From positions 372,001-436,000 of the forward strand of contig JAIVFH010000007.1 of the NCBI GenBank assembly GCA_025765595.1: a DNA stretch of 64,000 nt, in the 5' to 3' direction. The notes beneath the pieces were generated by a model. The model was not told the origin of the DNA and searched no databases. It worked only from the letters and a program-made list of their open reading frames with translations. Below are positions 45,842 to 57,195 of this stretch, one piece after another. This stretch comes from Obelidium mucronatum. Lineage: Eukaryota > Chytridiomycota > Chytridiomycetes > Chytridiales > Chytriomycetaceae. The position numbers and the translations under genes were made by a program. The first letter of the stretch is position 1, and the number at the start of each line of letters is the position of its first letter.

Positions 45842-47385
45842 TCACATTTCATCCACATTTGTCCCATCCACTGAAAGAGCCAATTGTGAATAACTCGCTG
45901 GTATTGATCCACTCAACTTTGGATTGTTATCCACCAGAAACTCAAAACTTACGAGACTTTCATCAAATTCTGGCAGTTTTCCAGAAAGATTGTTGCACCT
46001 CAAGTCCAATTTCTCCAGTCTTGGCATTTCATGAAAATTGGGAATCTCGCCTGTTAGGCTATTGCAAGAGAGGTCCAGAATCTCCAAATTGAAACACCCG
46101 CCAAACTGAGGAATAGGTCCCACCAACTCATTGGATGAAAGATTAAACTTTTCCAGTTTCCAATGGCTTCCAAATTCTATCGGAATCGTTCCAGTGAGTT
46201 TGTTATGCGACAAGTCAAATACGAAAAAGTGTCCTGCGACTGTCGCAAATTCATTAGGAATCGAGCCAGTCAGCTGATTATTATTCAACCGAAGATGCTC
46301 CATTTTGTGCCAAGGATGCCCTTTAACCAGCGTATCTGGAATCTCCCCAGTCAACTTATTAAACGAAAGATCAAGTTCACCCAGTCCTGCAATCAGTCCC
46401 AACTCAGCAGGAATCATCCCGTCGATTTCAAAATTACTTCCAAGATTCAAAGTTTCAAGACTTCGAAGTTCATGTCCCCATTCTGCTGGGATCGGCCCCG
46501 ATAGTTTGTTGAAGGACAAATCCAACACCTCCAAGTTGGAAACACCAGTCAACTTTGGCAACGCCCCAGAAAACCCGTTATGACTCAAATTCAATATGAT
46601 AAGCATGGAAAAGTTGATAAAGTCGGGAATGCAACCATACAGCTGATTATGCTGCAATTCAAGCAGTCTGAGAGTGGGCCGTTCATTCAAGCCATTGATT
46701 AAGGGCGGAAGCTCTCCCGTAAAATTGTTTTCACCCAGCTTAATTCGAATTTGGAGTTCCATAATCCAGCAGAGATGGGACCCGTCAACCGGTTGTTGGA
46801 CAAGTCCACATACTCTGCTTTCTGCAAGACTGCTTTTGGAATGCCTCCAATCAATTGATTGCATGACAAATTCAAGTCAAATATCTCAGGCCAGACCAGG
46901 GGAATCGGACCACCAAATCCGCAGTCTTGCAAGTTGACGTGACGTAAGGCCAAGTCACTCAACCATGGCGGCAGCACGGTGACACCGCCGTCACCAACCT
47001 TACCAAACTTTTGATTTTTAAACGATAGCACTCGAAGAGCCTTGAGTCTTGCGACTGCGGGCGATAGCACAGGCCTAGGTTGAGAATACCCATCTAGTCT
47101 GAGCGCCGTTACACTCTCATGATCTTTGAGGTACGTGGTCAGATAAACTTGCTGGTAAGATTCAGGCCAGTTCAGCCAATCATAGTCTGCTCGGCTGTTT
47201 TGGAGGACTACTTGGCCTTGTCTTGTTGTTTCAATATAACAAGCCAAGTTCCGAACAGCAAACGAATGGGACACGAGGATGTCTCTGATTGTGGAGCAAG
47301 TGGCTTGATATTTGTGTACTTTGTGGGGCGGGATCCATTGGAGGATGGCTGTGATGAGCTCAAGCGGAAGTGCACTCTCCACCAT
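45842..47385 (-). pseudogene. F-box-like/LRR protein gene with one frameshift
   Basis: The N-terminus from ATG 47385 (LPLELITAILQWIPPHKVHKY) looks like an F-box helix pair. It is followed by plant-type LRRs (LSCNQLIGGIP, VDLSNNRLTGPI). At about 46755-46770 the frame changes without a usable intron, then continues through about ten LRRs (LELQHNQLYGCIP, LNLSHNGFSGALP, LDLSFNKLTGEIP, LRLNNNQLTGSIP) to the stop at 45842. Total span 1544 bp. The break may be a real inactivating indel or a sequence error, because both halves are otherwise clean. An F-box/LRR protein would act as an SCF adaptor; the GxIP-type repeats are of the plant receptor style also seen in chytrids and amoebae. Confidence 0.75.
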
Positions 47386-47504
47386 TATTGAAGATATTAC
47401 TCACTGGATTTTAAAAAAAAACAGCACAATACTTTATTGCTTTTCATCTTATTAAAAAACATGGCTTTCTTTCCATCATACCGCCTTTAATTTATTTGTA
47501 GTCA

Positions 47505-48851
47505 TTAAAGGTTTCGAAGATCATTGTCACCCATCCACATTGGAAACCGTTTCAAGTTACACTCCAAAAACCAAGGAACCGAAACAATACTTGTATCATT
47601 GATTTCCGAAATGGGCTTAATTCTATCCTTGAACATCTTGATCCAGTCCTCGGACATCTCCGTTTCCAATTGAAACACATTGGAGCTCAAGAAACTGTTT
47701 CTCCAACGAAGTAAAAGGTCATTGTTGAGACCACACTCGGAACAACTGATTCTCTTGAGCATTTGGTAAGGAAGGTACCCATAATTCGTTAAATGCGCTC
47801 CACCTAGCAAAAATCTCCCAGAGTGACCTCTCAAACGGCCCGGGAACTTATTTTCCTTCTTTTCATACTCAATCGCATCCTTGAACTTGAAAAAAGTGGG
47901 ATCCCCAAGAGAGTAAGGATGACCCGCGACAGGAAAGTCAGTCGCAAACGCATCTGGCAATCGCCCCATTGTAAACCAGATCCCAATATCCACAGGACTT
48001 GCCTTCAACACACAGTTCTTGAGCAATCGAATATTTCTGAGACTTGGGATTTCATCAACGTCTCCAAAGGCAATCAAATCCTCGTCTCCATAGTATTTAG
48101 TTTTCAAATTCCATGACTTGATTGCATCCCACCGTGCTTGTTCTTGATGCCATTCATGCCCGAACGTGGACGTGTCCTTTTCGTGGCCAGGTTTCCCCGC
48201 AGTGAAAGCCGTCGAGTCGTCATCGACAATATGAATGACTTGGTTTGCAAACTTTTTGAAACGGGGGGTTGCCTTGAGCATTTCCCAGACAAGCGGCTTC
48301 CGGATCTTGTGGTGCTGCGCAACCATTGACTCGAGGAGGAAAATATGGTCAAAGGCCGTGTGGTACTGGTGCAGGGCGATTTCGAGGTTGTCCACGTCAA
48401 AGGCAAATTGCAATGCAATCGACATCCGGCGAGGTGTTTTGGCAGGCGTTGGTTCGAAAATGTCTGGGTAGTCTGAGCATCGCAGATCGTCTTCGTGCAT
48501 TGCCGGCTCGAGGCAGGTTTCGCTGGCTGGGACAGCGGGGTCTTTGGCAACGTGGGGAACAAGAAGCTCAATCAAGTCGGCAATGTGTTCGTCAATCTCC
48601 TTCTCGCTTCCCTTTTGGCCGGAAAGCGCAATAATGCTTTCTACTGGGAACTTGAGGTAGTCGGCTGAGAGGCTGGAATGGTTTGTGCCAGGGATGACTT
48701 GTATCAGGTGGTGGGACGCTTCGGGAACTGTTTTGGGGAGAAGGAAGAAGGTCGATCCCAGCAGCGTGCCAACGATGCATGCGATAATAATGACAGGCTT
48801 TCCGATGTAGGACGAGCGGCCGGTATCGTGCTCGACTTGAAACTGGAGCAT
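47505..48851 (-). CDS. GT17 family glycosyltransferase, type II membrane protein
   Basis: Single exon, 448 residues. An N-terminal anchor (VIIIACIVGTLLGSTFFLL, about residues 20-38) is followed by a stem and a catalytic domain: FDHIFLLESMVAQHHKIRKP, the acidic motif FGDVDEIPSL (DxD-type), and GGAHLTNYGYLP. This fits GT17 (beta-1,4-mannosyl-glycoprotein N-acetylglucosaminyltransferase, MGAT3-like). In animals the enzyme adds bisecting GlcNAc to N-glycans in the Golgi; fungal members exist with undefined acceptors. No introns. Intact. Confidence 0.85.
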   Translation of the reverse strand: MLQFQVEHDTGRSSYIGKPVIIIACIVGTLLGSTFFLLPKTVPEASHHLIQVIPGTNHSSLSADYLKFPVESIIALSGQKGSEKEIDEHIADLIELLVPHVAKDPAVPASETCLEPAMHEDDLRCSDYPDIFEPTPAKTPRRMSIALQFAFDVDNLEIALHQYHTAFDHIFLLESMVAQHHKIRKPLVWEMLKATPRFKKFANQVIHIVDDDSTAFTAGKPGHEKDTSTFGHEWHQEQARWDAIKSWNLKTKYYGDEDLIAFGDVDEIPSLRNIRLLKNCVLKASPVDIGIWFTMGRLPDAFATDFPVAGHPYSLGDPTFFKFKDAIEYEKKENKFPGRLRGHSGRFLLGGAHLTNYGYLPYQMLKRISCSECGLNNDLLLRWRNSFLSSNVFQLETEMSEDWIKMFKDRIKPISEINDTSIVSVPWFLECNLKRFPMWMGDNDLRNL

Positions 48852-49103
48852 GTTTCAATTCGAACAAGTATTTTTTTTTCAATTGAAACAGGCACATTAA
48901 AAAAACAATCCGTCAATATCCACCGTTTCATCTTTCGATGGGGTCAGAAACAATTCTTTGCGGAGTGTGGTCGCGGACGCCGAAAGGTTCCAACTGGAAT
49001 TTTTAGGAATCATCAAGATGATTCAGTGAATCATTAATGCTTTAAAGCTTTTATAACCTTCAATAACAACTACTACTACGACCCATTCAGTTATTTAGGC
49101 ATA

Positions 49104-50003
49104 TCACGCAGAAAGTAAACCATTCGTTGCACCCAAAACTTCACCAGGTGCAGCAGCCTTCTTGCTTCTGGAATAAACAACTCCACCAACAACAGCCAAC
49201 GCAACAACACCAACTATAGCAATTGCGGCGACCCCGGCAGTAGAAATAGAGGAGCTTGAAACTGGAGCAACTGCGCCCTCGCTCGCAGGAGCGGCAGCGG
49301 CATTGGCAGAGCTGCCAGTAGCAGCCTTGGTAGAAGAAGCACCAGAACTGCTGCTGCTACCGCTACCACTACCGCTGCTTCCACTATTGTTTTGAGCAGT
49401 GACACTGGTGCCCTTCACAGGAACTCCAATTGGAACACAGTTGGTGAACCCTGGAGACGCGAAGCAAGTGTATCCAGCTCCACAAGTAGTTGCCGTCACC
49501 CACCAAGGATCGTACGCGCACTGTCTAATGAATAACGAAAAAAAAATCAGTTCGATAACAAGCACCCCAAGCACCCAAAAGCACCCCTATGGAAAAGAAA
49601 GGGAAAACAGAGAGCAGATACTTACTGCAGTGTCTGCCCGTCGCATTGGTACGAGCCCCACTGGCCGTATGAGCATTCCTTGGCGCCCTTTGGCGGTGGT
49701 GGCTGACAGCCCACGCTTGCCGCTGGGTTGTTGAGAGCCGCATTGCAGGCATAGCCGACTGCGCCACAGTCGTTTTCTACAACCCAGGAATACTCGGCGG
49801 GTTCCACCTTGGTGCGATCGCATTGCCAAAGAACATTGGAGGAGTCGCAGCCACGGTTCCCAAACTCGGCAGCGCTGCAAGGGCCTGTGGAGAAGAATGT
49901 TGAGCAACATTGGTTTTTGGTGTCGGGTCTATGTTCGATGGGTACCGTGGGCAGATGCAAGCGTCGCTGCAGTGATCAAAAGGACGGCGACAGAGGTCTT
50001 CAT
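49104..50003 (-). CDS. Cell-surface Cys-rich CBM19-like protein with C-terminal membrane anchor
   Basis: Three exons (50003-49946, 49884-49626, 49524-49104) give 245 residues. Signal peptide MKTSVAVLLITAATLASA. Then two cysteine-rich modules; the second (YQCDGQTLQQCAYDPWWV then TCGAGYTC) has the same C-x-G-Q-x-LQQC spacing as the module in the chitinase at 18748-20177. A Ser/Gly/Ala linker leads to one membrane helix (VAAIAIVGVVALAVVGGVV) and a short basic tail, so it is likely displayed on the surface. CBM19-like domains bind chitin, so a wall-associated sensor or tether is a reasonable guess. Confidence 0.78.
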
Positions 50004-50237
50004 TTTTTCGTTCTTTTTTTTTCGCAGCTCAGACACAGCAACAACCCATTACAACCCATTAAAATTAGATGTAGATGGTCACGATCACTGCCATTATTAA
50101 CGTGATTCTTTTTTGTCAATTTGCTTCAATTTGTGTGTTCCTGGATTTTCCAAACTTGCCCGCCGGCCGACCCGCTTTCATAATATGTATGCCCACCACC
50201 CAACTTTTTTTTCGAGTAGTCAAAAGTAATCACCTCC

Positions 50238-51156
50238 ATGTACATTATGTCCTTCATTGCATTGGTGGTCACCTTCGGTATGCTCGCATTAGCGGGAGGA
50301 GGTCCAAGCCAAGATTTCGTGGCAGCCGAAAAAGTCACACACTTTACAAAACTCAGCCGCTACGCATTCATCAGTTACTATCCAGATTCAGAATCCATTA
50401 AAACATGGACATGCCTCCTCTGTAAAGACCCGTCCCTTTCAGGAACAACAAATATCATCACCACCGAATCAAAAGACAACTCCACACGAGGTTATGTGGC
50501 AGTAAATCCGGCTCTCAAGACAATTATTGTTTCTATTCGAGGAAGCGCGAGTGTTGAAGATTTTGTGGCAAACTTGAATATTCTTCAGCGGCCTTTGGCG
50601 GTTCCTGATGCGCCGTCAAATGCCTTGGTTCATGCCGGGTTTTCGGATCGATGGCAGTTATTGAGACCTTCAGTGACGGCTGCCTTGAACAGTGCGTTGA
50701 AACTTTATCCTAAATTTTCTGCCGCTTTCGTGGGTCATTCTCTTGGGGCTGCTGTTGATTTGGCTGTGTCTTTGCAAATACCAGCATCGCGAGTGCATAT
50801 CGTGAATATGGGGCAACCTAGAGTTGGGAACAAGGAGTTTGGGCTATACGTCAACAGTCGTGGTTTTGCTCAAGTGTCGAGGATTGTAAACTATAACGAC
50901 ATTGTTCCGCATTATGTGAGTCTCTTTTTAAATCTCTTGATTTTAAAGTGTTGTTGATTTCTTTTCATTCCCCATCAAGCCTCCGAGAGCCGCTGGATAC
51001 CAACAGCAGTCCACCGAATACTGGCTGAACCGTGAGGGCCGTCTTGTCAACTGCAAAGATAATGAAGGGGAAGATATAAATTGTTCCAATACTGTACGCG
51101 ACTTTTCAATTCCGAATCACTTTGTTTACTTTGGAATTGCAATTCCTGTGTTTTGA
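50238..51156 (+). CDS. Secreted class 3 lipase
   Basis: Exons 50238-50915 and 50980-51156 give 284 residues. A signal peptide (MSFIALVVTFGMLALAGGG) is followed by the alpha/beta-hydrolase core: YVAVNPALKTIIVSIRGS, the nucleophile elbow VGHSLGAAV, NYNDIVPHY (candidate Asp, interrupted by the intron right after it, next exon PPRAAGY) and a C-terminal His in NHFVYFG. This is the Rhizomucor-type lipase (PF01764) fold that cleaves triacylglycerols outside the cell. It is divergent from the surface CBM19-like gene (234 bp between starts). Confidence 0.92.
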
Positions 51157-52041
51157 AGCATGTTCATTTGGTGTTTTTATGATAGTATAAAGTGGGCCTT
51201 AACTTTGTGTCGCGTCTCATATCTGCCAATGCTCAGGCAATTGAGACAATTGTTTTTGTGTTTCATACGCCACTCCACCGTGAGATTTATTTATTTTTTC
51301 AACAGAACACCCCTGAAAAATCCCCACCATAACTTTGAGGGAAGATATTTATCTCGTGTATAATTCCTGACTTCCTTTTCCACTCAACTCTGCATTTCTC
51401 TTTTGCCACATATTTTTAATATCCCCCTTTGTCTCAGGTCCAAAGCACCGTCTCTTATCCTGCTGTCTGCTACTTTTCGAATTCATCTCGTTTTTCAAAT
51501 GCAAATTTCAAGGGAGAGGGTAGTTGTGAGGAACTTGCTGACTGTACACGCTGTTGTCGACATCAGGAGATCGGGTACCTGTGATCAAATACGTTAGAAT
51601 AAATAATTTTGTGTTTCAACGTATTCGAACTCTTCAAACGGGCCGAATGGCTCGCCTAGTCGTGTGACACGCATTTCAAATTCCCCAAATTAAAAATAAG
51701 CGTTCGAAACACACAAAAACACAGATTATAATTTGATGTGTTTTATTATAATTCCGTGCATTTTCTAATAAAATTATTGTATTATCTCTTTATCTCACAT
51801 GAGCTTGGAATCCAAATTGAATGTTGGGTTGGTATTACATTAAAAAAAGAAATAGACTCAAACTTCTGTCCTTTAATTGGTTGGATTTCAACATAATTTC
51901 AATTGCACTAAAAATATAGCGTATTTATTATTGGTAAATTTCATATGTGTCCTGATTGTTCGCAATATTGAAAAAAGAATCAAAAAACGTGATTTATTTG
52001 ATTAAAACGCGTAGAATGAAAGCATGAATAAACCACTTGTA
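51157..52041. other. AT-rich gene-free stretch
   Basis: About 885 bp with no supported gene. The region 51660-52020 is strongly AT-rich with long A and T runs. Short open frames on the plus strand at 51160-51600 have no motif. Confidence 0.5.
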
Positions 52042-53526
52042 CTACTGCTCACTTCCGCTGTCCAAGTCACTTTCGTTCTTTTGCTTCCCAACTACCGGCT
52101 TTTCCTTGATTTGGGCTTCCAAAGCGTCAAAAAAACGCTTGCTTTTCGCTTCCATGCTGCTTTTCGTGGCTGAATCGAAAAGAAGCGCACAATTCTCCGC
52201 GTATGTGGAATATGAAGTACAGGTAAGATTGAACTCGCCCGTTTTTCCAGTTGCGGCACGTTCTAACAAATGGCGAGTCTGTATGGTAGATTTCAATGAC
52301 TAAAATGGATAGAAAAGCATAGAACTCACCATTGCAGCACAAAAGAACATGAACTTCGGGTGTTTCGAGAGTTCCAGCAGCGGGCAGAGCTTCTTGACAG
52401 CGGAATGCGTGGCAACTTCCCGAGCAACGGCAAGGAACGGATCGCTAAGGAATTGGCCACTCTGCTTCACCACACCTGACGCAGTAGTTCGAACCGATTT
52501 CCAAAGGTACTTGCAATCGTCAGTTATCAAAGCGGCAGCTTCGGCAGCAGCGACGTCTATACTTGTTGACAGCTTGTATGGATTCAGTCTTTCATACAAA
52601 ATCGTGATGTCACGAAGCAGTCGACTGGCAAAAAGGCGGGTTGTCTTGATTTGCTGTAAGTAATAGTCTTTTAGAACGTTGTAGCCATCAATACAAAGTA
52701 GACACTCACAAAAGCAATCGCTGCATCAGGAACTCTTGTGACTTGTGCCTTGAATTGTTCGACAGTGATGCCAGCAGCCTTGGTCCAAGCTTCGCAGATA
52801 AGATCCTTCTGCGAGGGGACTGGCACGTCTTCTGGGAACGCATCCGAAATCAAGGTATGCTTTTGTATCGACTTTCGAAGCACATCTTGTTTCCTGACCA
52901 ATCTGTTGAGTGTTTGATATAACAACATAGATAAGACTTATACTTACTCAGTCAAGCACCGCTTCCAGCTGAACAAAAGGCCCGCTGGTTGATTTGGAGT
53001 AATCGCGGCTGCAGGTACACTTGCAGTGTTGGTTGGGGTTTGGTTGGCTCTCTGAGCGAGACTAAGGGGATTTGATTTTTTTGTTGAAGACGTGGCAATG
53101 CTGAAAAATAAGAGACGCATTAATAATATTAATAAAGACCCAAGACAAACCGTTGCTTCTTCTTTTGCTGTCCTGGTAATTGCTGCCTTTCAGTCATGTT
53201 CAGCATTGCAACTAATTCTAGTAAAGAAGTACTCACTTTTGAATGGTCCTTTTCTGATGGTATTCCCTTTCTTCTTCATCATCCTCCCCATCATTTTCTT
53301 CATCTTCTACGTCATCTTCAATGTCATCTTCTACATCATCATTGTAATTCGTGTCAGAGTCTTCATCACTTGTGTTGTGTCTACTCTTCATGAATTCTCC
53401 AGGATCATACGAGCTATGATACTGTGAGAATGGAATGGATAAGAATGAAACTCACCGTTGCTTTCCTTTCTTGGCATCATCACTGGTAATGGTTCTTGTG
53501 TTTCTGGAGTTGTGAAACTTTGTCAT
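52042..53526 (-). CDS. DUF6532-like protein next to transposase
   Basis: Multi-exon minus-strand gene; start ATG 53526 is proposed because it leads by phase-consistent splicing into an acidic N-terminal region (DDVEDDIEDDVEDEEND). Further exons give a Ser/Thr/Pro-rich linker and then a helical domain: KRCLTELVRKQDVLRKS, ICEAWTKAAGI, FASRLLRDITILYERL, KHPKFMFFCAAMTRHLLERAATGK, ending at 52042. The helical part has the order of DUF6532, a fungal family found mostly beside transposons. The junction after the acidic exon is ambiguous (one long or two short introns). It faces away from the Plavaka transposase with 146 bp between starts, so the two may form one mobile element. Confidence 0.6.
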
Positions 53527-53672
53527 TCACGTTTTTTTTTTGGAAATTTTTTTCGTAATGATTTCAAATGCCACGCACATGAAAGATTTCAAATAGTTTG
53601 ATTATTTGAAATCAATGTTTTGAATAAAATTGTCAAAATTTGTCTGCTACAATTTATTAATTTGAAATTCAT

Positions 53673-56600
53673 ATGAAAATATCAAGTCTTCATTGCCGTT
53701 GGTGCATGAAGAGTTTTGCTGGTCGGCGGGCCAACTTCTTGCGCACAAAGCATTGTGAAAAGAACCACGCTGAGGAAGTTGCAGCAGCTATGCAAACAAA
53801 TCCAGGGACTGCAATTTTGCAGGACATAATCGGTAAATTTACGCGCTGCACTTTCTGCATTTTATTAATTACTGAACGCAGCTCCTCCACCCTTTGTGAA
53901 TGAAGAACTGCACGCAAGCCACTCACATGATCCCTCGCCCAATCACTCGCCCAGTCAGGTATACGTCTCAGAAGCATCACCACCCCAAGATCAATCACCG
54001 CCAAACAGCCCTCAAGTTAACAAAAAATATGGCAAGTTTCTGTAAGGTTTCTTTCGCCAATTCTTTTCTCATGCTTGCTTAAACTCTAGGAAATCCACTG
54101 TCTCCAACCATCGTGAAGTCCATCTTTTTGAAACGCAAGCGTCAGATAAAGCAAAAATTCAGTCGACGTGATATTGATTTTATGAAGCATGTCATTTTGG
54201 ATAATCCAATGGGTCAGACAACTGTTTCTCGGTTTGACATTACTTTTTGAGCTCGTGTTGATTCTTTTCTAAATTTGTCATTTGTATATATAGATTACTC
54301 AAATTTCTAGCAGCTTCCATTCCAAAAGAGTACCTTCCTTCGTTCAAGACAGGTAAAGCCCTTCACAAAGCCGTGGACAAACTGCAACTGAGTGTGGTTA
54401 GTGGATCTATTGTTGAATCACTTTTCTCCTACATTTAACACATTATTCAGGATTGCAAGCGGCATGTTATTTCATTTGATGAAATATCCATCAGTCTTCC
54501 GACCAATTATTGTGAAGATGCTCGGACATTTTATGACTCAATGGAACCAATTGTCTATATTCGACCCCTTCGAAAAGTCATCGAAACTACGCTTCAAGAT
54601 CGATCTCTTCAAAACCATTTTGTGTATGCGTTTGAAGAGCAAAAAGATTCAGAAAATAATCGAATTTATTCTGAGGCTTGGTCATCAGACCGTTGCAAAG
54701 AGCTTCAGGTTGATTAATTATTATGTGCCTATGTGGTATTTATCCAATTCTTTACACAAGGAAATGCTTCCGGCCGGTGCAACGCCTTTATTACTAACAA
54801 TGGGTTCTGACTCTGCCGTTGCCACCAAACTTGGGAAAAATTCATTCCACCCATTTCATTTTGACTTTGGTAAGTTTTTGAGAAGCGCTGCATGGATTCT
54901 TTTGCCGAAGGCACCATCACTGCTTTTGATTTCTTTATTGCCAAAAAAAACTAACACAAGTTAAGCAAATTTAAACAAGGACTATCGTGTAATTCTGTCT
55001 AATCGTTCTCGAAAGTTGGTCTTCTACATGCCAGACATCAAACGAAAGTCAGATAGCCAATCAAACTCTCCTCCTTGGTTTACAACCTTTAAACGGGCGT
55101 TTTTTCATGCTGTTCTGCGTCTGGTATTGTCGGATATTGAAGATTGGATCAAATAGTGAGTTGTAATTGAATCAAGCTTCAAATCTGATCTATATTTTAC
55201 CAGCGGGGTACATTTAGAGAGCCCTGACGGGAGAATTCGACACTTCTATCCAGTTCTCATGCACGTTAATGGAGATTATCCGGAATTATGTTTGCTGGCA
55301 ACTACCATTGCAGGAAAGTCAGCACCTATGACTTGCTGTTTTGTTCCTGAAGATCATTTGTGTGATTGTGGAGATCCTTGTGGCAAGCACTATGATGTCA
55401 AGACAACAGCAACAATGAAGACTCTAATTGAACAAGGTAATTTACTGGCAACAAAGACTGCGCGAACAAAATTCTTTAAATCAAAGGGAATTGTGGAATA
55501 CATCCAGGTATGATTACTATCATGCATTGCAGTTAATTTCTCTAATACCAAGATAGAATGCGTTTTATGCTTTTGGTGATACATTTTGCGTTCATCGAGC
55601 AATCACTCCCGACAAGCTACATGTCAATGAATCTGGAGTTTTTGCTCACCATTTGTGGGAGTTCATCAAAGTAATTATTGAGAAAGAACACACTGTTATT
55701 GGAAAGGATTTACTTGATTCCAGGTACGCTATTTGGTTTTGCTAGTTTTTCTTACTGCTCCCAAGGTTTCGACGCCTGCCAACGTTTCCTGGAGTGAAGA
55801 CATTCAAAAATGGGGTGACTCCTCATAGCTGCCTGACAAAAGACGATTATCAAAGCATCATGAAAGTGAGTGAAATGTTTTAGTCAAGACACTCATCTAA
55901 TTTTGTGTCAGTCATTATTGCTCTGTGTGGAGGATTTATTGGATGACAACCACTTGGAGTGTCTGAAAACTTTTATTGACTTGGTTATGTCCATTTCAGC
56001 ATCTTCGTTCACTGATTCAGATCTGGACGCTATGCAGGTGCAATTTGAAATTTTTGAAGAGCAAGTGAAGTGCTTTTTGCAGAATTCACCGGTATGACTG
56101 CTTTGTTTGTTATTGAATATTAATTGGGACATCAGTCTGAGCTTTGCTTTCCCAAACTGCATACTTTTGGCCAGTATGCACACATGATACGAAGTTTAGG
56201 CGCTCCTGACGGTTACGGTACAGAGGCAGTGGAAGCCAGCCACGTATCTGACGTTGTGAAAGCCTACTTGGCCACTAACCGAAAGAACATGGAAGAGCAG
56301 GTATGGCTTGAATTTGAATTATATTTATGCTCATAAAATGTAGATGATACGTTTTGTTGCACGCCAAGACAAAATGTTGCTTGTTTCTAGGATCTTTGGT
56401 TTGAACAATTCCAAAGAGAGATCTATGACTGGCGAATCACACAAGTTACTCAAATATCTGTTCCAAACGTCGATTTCTCAACTCAATAGGGCTGCTGATC
56501 TGGATTTAAATGGTATTCAGAAGAAGATTGCAAGTCACGTGAATGTCAAGGACAATAAGGTTTCTGTTAAATTGCATTTTTTTGGTTCATTGATTCACTG

Positions 56601-57051
56601 AGCTATATTTCAGATTAAATTCTATCGCACTGTTAAAATTGTTGATCATGATGAGGATGGAAAGGAAACTATTCAAATGATCAAAGGGGGAAAAAAAGAT
56701 CAGGAACACTGTCTTTATGATGTTGGAATGGGTAACGGAATTAAAGGATGCCGTTGGAGATTGGGTGGAGTCGTTGCGTATTTTAAAGTTTGGAGTAAGG
56801 AATCCGAAGCTAGTTTTGCACTCCTGCAGAAATACGAGACTCTTCTGCCTCGTATGCAGAACGGAACAGGCTTATGGATTTTTGAAAAGCCGACTCCAGG
56901 TTCTACAGTTGTCATCCCACTCAAGAAGCTTGGAATGAGGGCTTGGGTAGTACCATACTTTCAAGATGGCAATGAAGGAGCAAGTGGGAGAGTTTACTTG
57001 AATAGTTATTCTGACAGATATGTCTGGTCTCAGATTCCTCGCTCTTTCTGA
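53673..57051 (+). mobile_element. Plavaka-type transposase gene
   Basis: Intron-rich gene with an N-terminal C2H2-like finger (CRWCMKSFAGRR..H), a Pro/Ser linker and a long DDE-type domain. Typical Plavaka blocks appear in order: RHVISFDEI, PLLLTMGSDSAVA, LVLSDIEDW, GVHLESPDGRIRHFYPVL with NGDYPE, a Cys cluster (MTCCF..CDCGDPCG), KLHTFGQYAHMIRSLGAPDG with EASHVSDVVKAY, and a final domain ending SQIPRSF. Most of the dozen or so joins are in phase; the one near 54050-54090 could not be resolved, so a lesion there is possible. Plavaka elements are DNA transposons described from fungi. Its own terminal inverted repeats were not found by eye. Confidence 0.82.
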
Positions 57052-57195
57052 TTTTGCAATAAATCATTTTACTTAGGGCAGAATGCAAGATTTTATTTGT
57101 TTTGAATAAGGTGCAAACAGGTTGGGTTTGGGTCAGGTTTCATCCCAAAACTGAACGTTCAGGTTCGGGTGTTGGGGTAAACCCGAAACCCGTCA

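Noticed and set aside
45673..45912. Minus-strand 79-codon protein over the LRR junctions
   Set aside because: It reads across the duplicated 3' flank and hairpin in the wrong frame relative to the LRR coding sequence.
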